In this document: piece after piece, positions 34,823 to 42,902 of the stretch
Layout: each line of letters opens with the position of its first letter
How positions within the stretch are numbered: the stretch's first letter is position 1
Source of the DNA: Hyphomicrobiales bacterium
Lineage (GTDB): Bacteria; Pseudomonadota; Alphaproteobacteria; Rhizobiales; Aestuariivirgaceae
Length of the DNA stretch: 44,093 nt
Direction of reading: 5' to 3'
Assembly (NCBI GenBank): GCA_025359265.1
Contig: JANYHB010000028.1
Location: 1 to 44,093, forward strand
Position numbers and translations under genes: made by a program
The notes under the pieces: model-generated
Told to the model about the DNA's origin: nothing
Databases searched by the model: none
Seen by the model: the letters and a program-made list of their open reading frames with translations, nothing else

Positions 34823-35605
34823 ATGACGAGTTTGGTCACCAGTTATAAAATCCTTACTGCCAACCCTGATAAAACTGCTGCGCGCATTGCCAGCCAGCCT
34901 GAGGCGGCGCGCGAGATTGCTTACTATCAGGCAAATATTGGCAAAGTAAAAACCATCGACGATTTCTTGAAGGATCAACGGCTTTTTACCTTTGCCATGA
35001 AAGCCTTTGGATTGAGTGATATGGTCTATGCCAAGGCTTTCATGAAAAAAGCCCTTCAAGAGGGAACTGACTCAGCCAGTTCATTTTCAATAAAGCTGTC
35101 TGATCCCCGATTTAGAAATTTTGTGAACACATTCAATTTCAAGCTTCTTGGCATTGCCACAACCACAACTGAACAGGTGACAAAAGGCACTGTCACAAAT
35201 TACATCGAAAACCAAATGGAAGAACAAGCCGGGAGCCAAAGTGATGGTTTGCGATTGGCGCTGTATTTCAAAAGCAATATCAGCAACATTTCGAGCACGT
35301 ATGGGATACTCGGCAACGCCGCCATATATCAGGTCGTTCGCACGGCGCTAAATCTGCCTCAAAGCCTGTCGCAATCGGGCATTGATACGCAATCAAAGCT
35401 CATCGATTCAAAATTCAATTTGGCCGATATGAAAGATCCCAAAAAACTTGATGCATTCATCACTCGATTTCTAAGTCTCTACGATATTCAACAAGGCAGC
35501 TCGGCAGCCACTAACCCGGCGCTATCACTTTTTTCCAATGCCAACGTTTCAGTGGATATGAATACCGTTCTTTCTCTGCAATCCATTAAAAGATATGGCA
35601 ATTGA
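34823..35605 (+). CDS. DUF1217 flagellar protein
   Basis: A 260-residue protein from the ATG at 34823 (MTSLVTSYKILTANPDKTAARIASQP). That start has AGGA about 10 bases ahead; the frame is open from 34754 but the extra codons look random. The pattern matches DUF1217 proteins that sit beside motA in rhizobial flagellar clusters: YYQANIGKVKTIDDFLKDQRLFTFAMKAFGLSDM, then DPRFRNFVNTFNF, and C-terminal LSLQSIKRYGN. No signal peptide or membrane segment is seen; the biochemical role is unknown. Its stop overlaps the flgF start by one base. Confidence 0.88.
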   Translation: MTSLVTSYKILTANPDKTAARIASQPEAAREIAYYQANIGKVKTIDDFLKDQRLFTFAMKAFGLSDMVYAKAFMKKALQEGTDSASSFSIKLSDPRFRNFVNTFNFKLLGIATTTTEQVTKGTVTNYIENQMEEQAGSQSDGLRLALYFKSNISNISSTYGILGNAAIYQVVRTALNLPQSLSQSGIDTQSKLIDSKFNLADMKDPKKLDAFITRFLSLYDIQQGSSAATNPALSLFSNANVSVDMNTVLSLQSIKRYGN

Positions 35606-36330
35606 TGGAAGCCAGCAATTACATCGCGTTGTCGGGGCAGATCGCATTGGATCAGAGAATGACAGCTCTGGCGCAAAACATTGCAAATGCCAAAACCGCT
35701 GGGTACCGGGCTGAAATACTGGATTTCAACAAGCTCGTATCTCGCAACGGCGTTGCTGAAACAGATTTCGTTTCACCTGGAAGAAGCCATGTCAGCACTG
35801 ACGCCGGTGGACTTATCCAGACAAAAAACCAACTTGATGTTGCGGTTAAGGGCGATGGCTTTTTCGCGTTTGAGGGGCAATCTGGAACTTACTATTCGCG
35901 CGATGGCCGCCTCATGATGGCAACCGACGGACGCCTTATTAACACAAGCGGTGAGCCCGTTCTTGATGTTGGCGGGTCTCCCATTCAGCTTAAACCAAAC
36001 CTGCCGGAAGTTGATATTGCAGCAGATGGTTCGGTTTTACAGGGCGGCCAAAAACAAGGACAAATTGGCCTCTACAATGTTGATCTTTCTCATGGCTATA
36101 AAAGACTGGGAAATGCCGGTTTCACGCCCAAAACCCAAGCCGAGGCAATTTCAAATTTTGCATCGAACGGAATTCTCCAAGGCTATACCGAAGATTCAAA
36201 TGTTAATCCCGCCAATGCCATGACGAGTCTTATTCAGATTACACGGGCCTTTGAGGCGATGAGCACACTTTCAGATCGCGCCAGCGAAGCGGAAAAAAAT
36301 GCTATAGACATCCTCGGTTCACGCAATTGA
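35605..36330 (+). CDS. flgF: Flagellar proximal rod protein FlgF
   Basis: A 241-residue rod protein from the ATG at 35605; a TTG lies one codon before. Motifs: LDQRMTALAQNIANAKTAGYRAEI near the start, QLDVAVKGDGFFAFEGQSGTYYSRDGRL, and the C-terminal QGYTEDSNVNPANAMTSLIQITRAFEAMSTL. The TGATG junction with the DUF1217 gene indicates translational coupling. FliI follows after 59 bases. Confidence 0.95.
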   Translation: MEASNYIALSGQIALDQRMTALAQNIANAKTAGYRAEILDFNKLVSRNGVAETDFVSPGRSHVSTDAGGLIQTKNQLDVAVKGDGFFAFEGQSGTYYSRDGRLMMATDGRLINTSGEPVLDVGGSPIQLKPNLPEVDIAADGSVLQGGQKQGQIGLYNVDLSHGYKRLGNAGFTPKTQAEAISNFASNGILQGYTEDSNVNPANAMTSLIQITRAFEAMSTLSDRASEAEKNAIDILGSRN

Positions 36331-36389
36331 TTGACGAGAATATCCCCGATACTGATTTCAATTCACCAACTCACCGATAGGGCCTGTAT

Positions 36390-37724
36390 TTGCGCCACAA
36401 GTCAATTGAGGAACTGCATCATCTTGTGAACTCTGCCTTGGCACCGCAAGGTATGGTCCAACGCAGTGGGTGTTTAACTGGCATGGGCTCGAAAGGCGTT
36501 ATCGCAACTGGTCTGTCTCGCACAGTCAGCCTGGGAGATTTTGTCAAAGTTGGTGATGGTTCAGGTGGCTTCCTGGCCGAAGTGGTGCAACTGGATTTGG
36601 AGCAAATCGTTGCAAAGCCGCTGAACCCGAATTCCGTGCCGCGTCTGGGCGATAAAGTCATCGCTATTGGAACCCCCAAATTTTATCCGTGCGAAGCCTG
36701 GAAGGGTCGGATTATATCAGCCTTGGGTGAGCCATTGGATGGAAAGGGAACCATTCCCCAAGGGGCCTCTGCGGTAAGTTACACCGGCAATCCGCCGCCG
36801 GCGGCTGACCGTGCCCTAGTTTCGAAACGGCTGATGACAGGGGTTAAAGCCGTCGATATTTTTACCCCAATCTGTTACGGACAGCGTTTGGGAATCTTCG
36901 CCGGCTCAGGTGTGGGCAAATCCACACTCATGGGCATGATGTGCCGCGCCGCTGGATTTGATTGCGTTGTCATAGGCCTGGTGGGTGAACGCGGTCGCGA
37001 GGTCAATGAGTTCGTGCAAGAAGTGATCGGTGAATCACTCTCCAAGGCAGTCGTCGTCGTTTCTACGGGTGACGAAGCCGCGAGTTTGCGCAAACGTGCA
37101 GCTCTACTTGCCACCTCGATTGCCGAGTCGTTCCGCGACCAAGGCCAGAACGTATTGCTGATTATGGATTCCATAACGCGTTTCGCCCAAGCGCTGCGGG
37201 AACTTGCGCTGGCCGGTGGTGAGCCGCCCGTATCACGCGGCTTTCCGCCGAGTGTATTCAGTGCTCTGCCGCAGCTGTTGGAAAGAGCCGGGCCCGGGAA
37301 AGCAGGAAGCGGCACAATAACGGGCATATTTTCGGTACTGGTGGAAGGCGACAATCATAATGAACCAATTTCCGACGCCATTCGCGGAACATTGGACGGC
37401 CACATTATCCTAGACAGAAACACCGCGGCGAGCGGCCGCTATCCAGCGATTGACCTTTTAGGCTCACTCTCCCGCATGACAATCAAGGCACTCACAGCTG
37501 AGGAACTTCGCGCTGCTGCTGCGCTCAGAAGCCTCATCAGCAAATTTGAAGGGACGAAAGATCTTCGCGCATTCGGGGGATACCTGGCTGGCAAAGATCT
37601 GGAACTTGATCGCGCCATACAGGCCGTTCCAAAACTTTACACCGCCTTAAACCAAAGCCCCGGCGAACCGATTTGTTCTGATCCATTCACCTTCATCCAA
37701 GCCGCCATCAATGCAGCGAAGTGA
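36390..37724 (+). CDS. fliI: Flagellar export ATPase FliI
   Basis: A 444-residue F1-beta-like ATPase. Walker A is GSGVGKST at 172-179; the family segment LVGERGREVNEF lies at 198-208; Walker B is VLLIMD with Asp260; SITRFAQALREL follows. It energises unfolding and release of export substrates, with FliH and FliJ as partners (candidates for both lie in the minus-strand operons). The start is a TTG with AGGG about 8 bases before; an internal ATG at codon 22 would cut into the conserved N-domain. Confidence 0.96.
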   Translation: MRHKSIEELHHLVNSALAPQGMVQRSGCLTGMGSKGVIATGLSRTVSLGDFVKVGDGSGGFLAEVVQLDLEQIVAKPLNPNSVPRLGDKVIAIGTPKFYPCEAWKGRIISALGEPLDGKGTIPQGASAVSYTGNPPPAADRALVSKRLMTGVKAVDIFTPICYGQRLGIFAGSGVGKSTLMGMMCRAAGFDCVVIGLVGERGREVNEFVQEVIGESLSKAVVVVSTGDEAASLRKRAALLATSIAESFRDQGQNVLLIMDSITRFAQALRELALAGGEPPVSRGFPPSVFSALPQLLERAGPGKAGSGTITGIFSVLVEGDNHNEPISDAIRGTLDGHIILDRNTAASGRYPAIDLLGSLSRMTIKALTAEELRAAAALRSLISKFEGTKDLRAFGGYLAGKDLELDRAIQAVPKLYTALNQSPGEPICSDPFTFIQAAINAAK

Positions 37725-37847
37725 TGCCAGATACCCCTGAAACAGTGCCATGAGTGCAGAGTGCTCAAAGGCTGAAAGCCCGCCCGCGCAACTCTGTTTT
37801 CAAATGAGTCGCCCCCCAATAATCACACATTGCAATGAGACCACCAC

Positions 37848-39125
37848 ATGAATTTAACCACAATGCAGCGCGCGGATTTCGAAACTTCAACCTTGGCCAA
37901 TCAAAAGTTTCGGGAACAGCCATCCCAAAACGTCCCGCCTGTATGGGGCTTGGCACGGATTGCACGCATGGCATACGAAGGCAAAGATCTGGAACCATTG
38001 TTCGGCAGTTTGCAAAATAGGTTGCGGTATAATCCACAAGACACCAATGCCCTTTTAGACAGTGCGTTCGTTCTTTTCGTCAGAGGTTACTGTGAACTGG
38101 CCCTGCGCGCACAAAAAACTGCTGCGCAAACTCAAAAAGCCTTCACCGTTCGCTTTGGCGATGGCTCGGATATCAATTTAGTGGCGTTGGTGCGTGTAGG
38201 AGACTTGATGGCCAACACGCCAATAGAGTTTTTGCTGGAAGGAACCAACGCTGAACTCACCTACTATTTCATTGACGAAGAGACTTCCGACCTAGACCAA
38301 ATTCCTGATCACGACGCAGCCTTTCTGGCCGTCGGTCAATCCAGGGAAAATGAATTGACCCTCAAAAATGTGGAGAGGCTCATAAAAGTCTGGCACAAGC
38401 CCTTGATCAATGGCAACCCCGAACGTATTCGCAATTTAACCCGCGAGGGCGTTTCCGCTTCGCTTGCATCGCAATCAACAGTGATCACGCCACCTTGCTG
38501 CATATTTTCTAAGGCTGATTTAGCTGCGCAAATTTTTGGCGGTCCAGTTGCGGGTGTCAATTCTTCGGGATTAAAATATCCGTTAATCGCGCGTCCGGTA
38601 GGAACACATGCGGGCAAAGGCATGCAAAGAATTGAATGTTCGCAAGACATGAGCTTATATCTTGCGCAAAATGACGCCCCCTCCTTTTATGTCTCGCCCT
38701 ATGTGGATTATCGCAGTCCTGACGGATATTTTCGAAAGCAGCGCATTGTATTCATCAAGGGCCAGCCATTTCCCTGTCATCAAGCAACTTCCAAAAATTG
38801 GATGGTTCATTATTTAAACGCCGACATGGAACAATTTGAGGATCGTCGCCGCGACGAAGCGGATTGGTTTGAAAACTTTCCCATTTTTGTTAGGCAGCAC
38901 AAAAAAGCTTTTGAGAAATTGTTTGAAATAATTGGCTTGGATTATTTTGGCATAGACTGCGCCGAATCGAAAGATGGCAGGCTTCTTGTTTTCGAAGTGG
39001 ATGTGGCAATGATTGTGCATTCACTCGACTCCGAAACCGTGTTTCCTTACAAAAAACCAGCGATGAAGCGATTGCAGGATGGATTTCTTGGTCTTTTGCG
39101 CGATAGCCGCGCATTTTCAAAATAA
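37848..39125 (+). CDS. TPR-like/ATP-grasp domain protein of unknown substrate
   Basis: A 425-residue protein without signal peptide. Residues 30-95 form a helical repeat region resembling TPR/Sel1 units (LQNRLRYNPQDTNALLDSAFVLFVRGY). Residues 180-400 look like an ATP-grasp ligase: YPLIARPVGTHAGKGMQRI (244-262) resembles the nucleotide-binding loop, and the acidic residues Asp370 and Glu383-Val-Asp385 (VFEVD) sit where metal ligands are expected. ATP-grasp enzymes join a carboxylate to an amine, often on peptides. The third ligand is Asp instead of the usual Asn. It lies 123 bases after fliI and 580 bases before a second ATP-grasp gene. Substrate and any link to motility are unknown. Confidence 0.75.
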   Translation: MNLTTMQRADFETSTLANQKFREQPSQNVPPVWGLARIARMAYEGKDLEPLFGSLQNRLRYNPQDTNALLDSAFVLFVRGYCELALRAQKTAAQTQKAFTVRFGDGSDINLVALVRVGDLMANTPIEFLLEGTNAELTYYFIDEETSDLDQIPDHDAAFLAVGQSRENELTLKNVERLIKVWHKPLINGNPERIRNLTREGVSASLASQSTVITPPCCIFSKADLAAQIFGGPVAGVNSSGLKYPLIARPVGTHAGKGMQRIECSQDMSLYLAQNDAPSFYVSPYVDYRSPDGYFRKQRIVFIKGQPFPCHQATSKNWMVHYLNADMEQFEDRRRDEADWFENFPIFVRQHKKAFEKLFEIIGLDYFGIDCAESKDGRLLVFEVDVAMIVHSLDSETVFPYKKPAMKRLQDGFLGLLRDSRAFSK

Positions 39126-39462
39126 ATGTCGGTCAAGCTGGTTTTGATAATTGAGGTTGCCTCAGCAAAGCCCAAATATGAGGTTGAGGCTAAGGTTATT
39201 GCTCAAATAATATGCAGAAAAACAAACTCACTTGCCCAATAATACTCAACATTCTCGAGTGTGGGAGTGGCGTAACGCGTCCATCCTGCTGAATGGCACT
39301 CTAGCCTTCTCTTGAAATTGTCGCTTGCTGCTGCTTTTTTAACTATTGCATTGCACAAAAAATTTGCCCCACGAGGGCGGTTTTAGTTTCCGCACCAAAC
39401 AATAAATCAACTTAGTTTCATTAAAACAATACATTGGCAGACAACTGACCAAGTACTGCGGG
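39126..39462. other. Intergenic region after the TPR/ATP-grasp gene
   Basis: No coding frame with support. A weak hairpin GCCC-CACGA-GGGC (39366-39378) has T-rich sequence on both sides (GGTTTTAGTTT on plus; six T on minus at 39357-39362) and could be a poor bidirectional terminator. The promoter for the candidate small RNA or for the downstream operon should lie toward the right end; I could not assign a sigma-70 promoter. Confidence 0.4.
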
Positions 39463-39464
39463 TT

Positions 39465-39619
39465 GGCATTGAATTTGCAGCGTGTGGTGTGTCGCACAAA
39501 CTGCATTTGATTCCTCCCATGGCAAATTCAATGTGCACTGGCTTGGTGGAAAACGCTTACGTCTCCAGCCATCTTGGGGGATGGGCCTGCTTCGTTGCCG
39601 GCTCATCCCCTCTTTTTTT
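39465..39619 (+). ncRNA. Candidate small RNA or leader RNA with intrinsic terminator
   Basis: Three stems occur in a row. Stem 1 pairs CATTGAATTTGC (39467-39478) with GCAAATTCAATG (39522-39533), a perfect 12-bp match; its 43-base loop carries CCTCCC (39513-39518), an anti-Shine-Dalgarno motif. Stem 2 pairs GGCTTGG (39540-39546) with CCAGCC (39565-39570), one bulge. Stem 3 is the intrinsic terminator. This is the layout of trans-acting small RNAs of alphaproteobacteria that block ribosome sites with CCUCC loops. It could instead be an attenuator leader for the ATP-grasp operon at 39706. The ends, strand and expression are inferred. Confidence 0.55.
39577..39619 (+). terminator. Strong intrinsic terminator
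   Basis: An 11-bp stem, 39577-39587 with 39600-39610 (one G-U pair), with a 12-base loop, followed by seven T at 39613-39619. It lies 86 bases upstream of the ATP-grasp operon and in the same direction, so it ends a transcript that starts inside the gap or reads through from the previous gene. Confidence 0.85.
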
Positions 39620-39705
39620 GGGGCGGTTTCGCTTGCTACAATGTGGCACCACGCTTGCATCTGTCTTGAAAAACGGCTTTTGATCAAGCGTGAGGAAAAG
39701 TTTTA

Positions 39706-41115
39706 ATGTCGTTCAATGAAATGCTGGGGCCGGATGGCAAGGTGCGCGAACCCTACGCAAAAGTTGCAACGTGGCTCCAGCGATTGGGCCCCCATGATAT
39801 TGAGCGCGCCTTGCGTGAAAGCGAAGCGCGCTTTCGCAGGCAAGGCATCACGTTTGCGGTTTATGGCGATGGCCAAGCATCTGAACGCATAATCCCGTTC
39901 GACATCGTCCCGCGCATTTTTGCGGCCCAGGAGTGGCGCAGGCTCTCAGCAGGCATAGAACAGCGCGTGCGGGCGATAAATGCCTTCCTGCATGATATCT
40001 ATCATAGACAGGAAATTCTTCGCGCCGGGCGGATACCAGAAGCGGTGATTGTTCAGAACGAGGCATTTGTGTCTGAGATGGTGGGGGTAAATCCTGCCAA
40101 GGGTATTTACGCTCACGTCATGGGCATCGATATTGTGCGTGTGGGTGTGAACGATTTCTATGTGTTAGAAGATAATTGCCGCACACCTTCGGGCGTCTCA
40201 TATATGTTGGAAGACCGCGAAGCGATGATGCACTTGTTTCCCGAGTTATTCTCGGCCCAACGCGTTGCACCAGTCGAAAATTATCCTGCCATGTTGCATA
40301 AAACGCTTACGGCAGTGGCACCTGCTTCAGCTGGTGAAGAGCCCGTTATTGTGGTGCTTACGCCGGGAATTCATAACTCGGCCTTCTTCGAGCACGCATT
40401 TCTGGCCGATGAAATGGGCGTGGAGTTATGCGAAGGCTCTGACCTTTTCGTCTCGGATGGTTGGCTGTATATGCGCACCACCCAAGAGCCAAAGCGTGTT
40501 GATGTTGTCTATCGCCGCATTGATGATGCTTATTTAGATCCACTCTCATTCAGGCCAGATTCGAATCTTGGCGTTCCCGGCATTCTTGATATTTACCGTG
40601 CCGGCAGGGTAACCCTTGTAAACGCCCCAGGAACCGGTGTTGCAGACGATAAATCGATCTATACCTTCATGCCGGATATAATTGAATTTTATACAGGTGA
40701 AAAGCCATTGCTCAGCAACGTGCCAACCTGGCGCTGTTCCCAACCGCAAGATCTGAAATATGTCACCGAACATCTCAGTGAACTTGTCGTGAAAGAAGTT
40801 CACGGTTCCGGCGGATACGGCATGTTGGTGGGGCCAACCTCAACCAAGGAGCAAATTGAAACTTTTCGGGGCAAATTACTGGCAAAACCCTCAAATTATA
40901 TTGCACAACCCACCTTGGCGCTTTCCACTGTGCCTACATTTGTAAAATCCGGGGTCGCCCCGCGCCATGTCGATCTGCGCCCGTTTGTGCTTTCGGGCGA
41001 CCTTGTGCGTATCACCCGCGGTGGCCTCACACGCGTGGCCTTGCAGGAAGGCTCATTGGTGGTCAACTCCAGCCAGGGCGGTGGCACGAAGGACACGTGG
41101 GTGTTGGAGGACTGA
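39706..41115 (+). CDS. Circularly permuted type 2 ATP-grasp protein
   Basis: A 469-residue protein of the DUF404/DUF407 family. Diagnostic segments: FDIVPRIFAAQEWRRLSAGIEQRVRAINAFLHDIYH (about 66-103), the ATP-grasp loop VVKEVHGSGGYGMLVGP (about 362-378), and the C-terminal RPFVLSGDLVRITRGGLTRVAL. Such proteins are predicted to ligate amino acids or peptides using ATP. It heads a tight operon with an alpha-E protein, a transglutaminase-like protein and Anbu, an association known in many proteobacteria and linked to predicted peptide synthesis or tagging. GAGGAAA precedes the start. Confidence 0.92.
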   Translation: MSFNEMLGPDGKVREPYAKVATWLQRLGPHDIERALRESEARFRRQGITFAVYGDGQASERIIPFDIVPRIFAAQEWRRLSAGIEQRVRAINAFLHDIYHRQEILRAGRIPEAVIVQNEAFVSEMVGVNPAKGIYAHVMGIDIVRVGVNDFYVLEDNCRTPSGVSYMLEDREAMMHLFPELFSAQRVAPVENYPAMLHKTLTAVAPASAGEEPVIVVLTPGIHNSAFFEHAFLADEMGVELCEGSDLFVSDGWLYMRTTQEPKRVDVVYRRIDDAYLDPLSFRPDSNLGVPGILDIYRAGRVTLVNAPGTGVADDKSIYTFMPDIIEFYTGEKPLLSNVPTWRCSQPQDLKYVTEHLSELVVKEVHGSGGYGMLVGPTSTKEQIETFRGKLLAKPSNYIAQPTLALSTVPTFVKSGVAPRHVDLRPFVLSGDLVRITRGGLTRVALQEGSLVVNSSQGGGTKDTWVLED

Positions 41116-41117
41116 CC

Positions 41118-42068
41118 ATGCTCGGAAGAACGGCCTCATCACTGTTCTGGATGTCTCGATATGTTGAGCGCGCTGAAAACATGTCACGGTTGTTGGAAGT
41201 GGGTTACCGCATTTCTTTGATGCCCGGTGCGGTGGAGGGCCACCGCGACGAATGGCAATCCACCTTGGCAAGTGCCGCATGCTTGCAGAGCTATAAAGCA
41301 AAACACAAAGAGGTTGATGGCCCAAACGTCATTCACTTTCTGCTCTTCGACGAAGACAATACCTCTAGCGTTAAGTTTTGCCTCAGGGCCGCGCGCAACA
41401 ATGGTCGCGCCGTTCGCACGGCTCTCACGCGTGACGTGTGGGAGAGCTTGAATTCCACCTGGAATGAGCTGGCACAAATTGATCCTACCACCATCACACC
41501 AGACCGTCTGCCCAGTTTCTTGGATTGGGTAAAACAAAAGGCCATGGCATTTCGCGGCGCGTTGCTGGGCACAATGTTGCGCAATGATCCTTATTATTTC
41601 AGCCAGCTTGGCAACTTCATCGAACGTGCAGACAACACCGCACGTATTCTGGACGTGAAATATTTTATTCTTTTGCCGCAACCCAGTGATGTGGGCAGTG
41701 AATTGGACGCGCAACAATGGGCGCAAGTTCTGCGTTCAGTTTCAGCACACCGTGCTTATCGATGGTTCTATAAAGATAGTCGCTATAAGCCCTGGCTGGT
41801 GTCAGAGTTTCTCATCTTGAAAGAAGAAATGCCGCGCTCGCTGTTGTTTACCTATAATTGGATTAATCTTGCGCTCAATGATCTAGGCGCCCTTTACGGC
41901 CAACGCTATGAATGTCACACTCTGGCGCAGACCACGCATGAGCAGCTGAAAAGTGGAAATATGGAACACATTTTCCAAGGCGGGCTACATGAATTCTTAC
42001 AATGGTTCATGTGGAAAAATAACGCCCTGTCGGAATCGATTTCCAAGACCTATAACTTTCCATTATGA
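41118..42068 (+). CDS. Alpha-E domain protein (DUF403)
   Basis: A 316-residue, all-helical protein starting MLGRTASSLFWMSRYVERAENMSRLLEVGYR, the signature of the alpha-E family. The ATG at 41118 is 2 bases after the stop of the ATP-grasp gene; a GTG-like upstream extension to 41097 is unlikely. Other family stretches are LGTMLRNDPYYFSQLGNFIERADNTARILDVKYF and LNDLGALYGQRYECH. Alpha-E proteins are nearly always encoded next to type 2 ATP-grasp proteins and probably form a complex with them. No catalytic motif is known. Confidence 0.92.
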   Translation: MLGRTASSLFWMSRYVERAENMSRLLEVGYRISLMPGAVEGHRDEWQSTLASAACLQSYKAKHKEVDGPNVIHFLLFDEDNTSSVKFCLRAARNNGRAVRTALTRDVWESLNSTWNELAQIDPTTITPDRLPSFLDWVKQKAMAFRGALLGTMLRNDPYYFSQLGNFIERADNTARILDVKYFILLPQPSDVGSELDAQQWAQVLRSVSAHRAYRWFYKDSRYKPWLVSEFLILKEEMPRSLLFTYNWINLALNDLGALYGQRYECHTLAQTTHEQLKSGNMEHIFQGGLHEFLQWFMWKNNALSESISKTYNFPL

Positions 42069-42877
42069 CCATGCGCCTCCACGTTCGCCATGCTACACAT
42101 TTTGAATATGACACGGCAGTGGATTATGCCGTGCAACGGTTTTTGCTTTCACCATTGAATTTTGCGTCGCAACGCGTTGTGAACTGGAAAATAACGGCAC
42201 CGGGCATGGAAAAGTCGTTGGTTTACAGCGACGGTTTTGGAAATAAAGTGCATGTTGCAAGTTTGGCCAATCATAGCGGGCCGATGAACGTCATCGCAGA
42301 GGGAGTGGTTGAGTGCGACGATGCGCAGGGCATGGTAAAAGGTCTGTCCGAAATTACGCCTCAGGCGGTTTATTTGCGCCAGTCGGCTTTTACCGCGCCC
42401 AGCGAGGCGATGCTGCGCTTGGTTGTTCCTCTCTCTGGGGCTGGCGACACACTCACATTCCTTCATGATTTAATGCAGCAAATCCACCAAAATGTTGAAT
42501 ATCAAACGGGCACAACAGACGCCAAAACAACGGCGGGGCAGGCTTTTGCTGCCGGCAGCGGTGTTTGCCAGGACCATACCCATATTTTTATCGGTATCAC
42601 TCGCGCAATGAAATTTCCCTCGCGCTATGTCACGGGCTATTTGGTAACGGGCACCGGGGCTTCTTCCACTGCGGCACACGCATGGGCCGAAGTGTCAGTT
42701 CCAGATCTCGGCTGGGTGGGTTTTGATGTTGCCAATTGCCTTTGCCCCACAGATCAATATGTTCGCATTGCAGCGGGCATTGATGCCGCCAGCATAACGC
42801 CCATCCGAGGCTCGCGCCGCGGAGGGGTGGTTGAAACCATGACAGTTGAAGTTAAGGTTGAAATCGCTCAACAGTAA
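42065..42877 (+). CDS. Transglutaminase-like cysteine peptidase family protein
   Basis: A 270-residue protein with an N-terminal beta domain (DUF2126/Bact_transglu_N type, MRLHVRHATHFEYDTAVDYAVQRFLLSP) and a transglutaminase-like core. The catalytic triad is visible: Cys168 in GSGVCQDHTHIF, His205 in AHAWAEV and Asp221 in VGFDVANCL. It may act as a peptidase or amidase on the product of the ATP-grasp ligase. The ATGA overlap with the alpha-E gene shows coupling. No signal peptide, so cytoplasmic. Confidence 0.93.
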   Translation: MTMRLHVRHATHFEYDTAVDYAVQRFLLSPLNFASQRVVNWKITAPGMEKSLVYSDGFGNKVHVASLANHSGPMNVIAEGVVECDDAQGMVKGLSEITPQAVYLRQSAFTAPSEAMLRLVVPLSGAGDTLTFLHDLMQQIHQNVEYQTGTTDAKTTAGQAFAAGSGVCQDHTHIFIGITRAMKFPSRYVTGYLVTGTGASSTAAHAWAEVSVPDLGWVGFDVANCLCPTDQYVRIAAGIDAASITPIRGSRRGGVVETMTVEVKVEIAQQ

Positions 42878-42902
42878 TCAGAGTGATTCTGGGGAATTGG
42901 AA

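Noticed and set aside
39366-39378. Small hairpin GCCC/GGGC as a terminator for the TPR/ATP-grasp gene
   Set aside because: Four-bp stem and interrupted T-run; too weak to call as its own feature, and it lies 240 bases after the stop codon.
39482-39706. A plus-strand ORF of 74 codons across the candidate small RNA
   Set aside because: It runs through the terminator stem and T-run and has no ribosome site; the RNA structure explains the sequence better.
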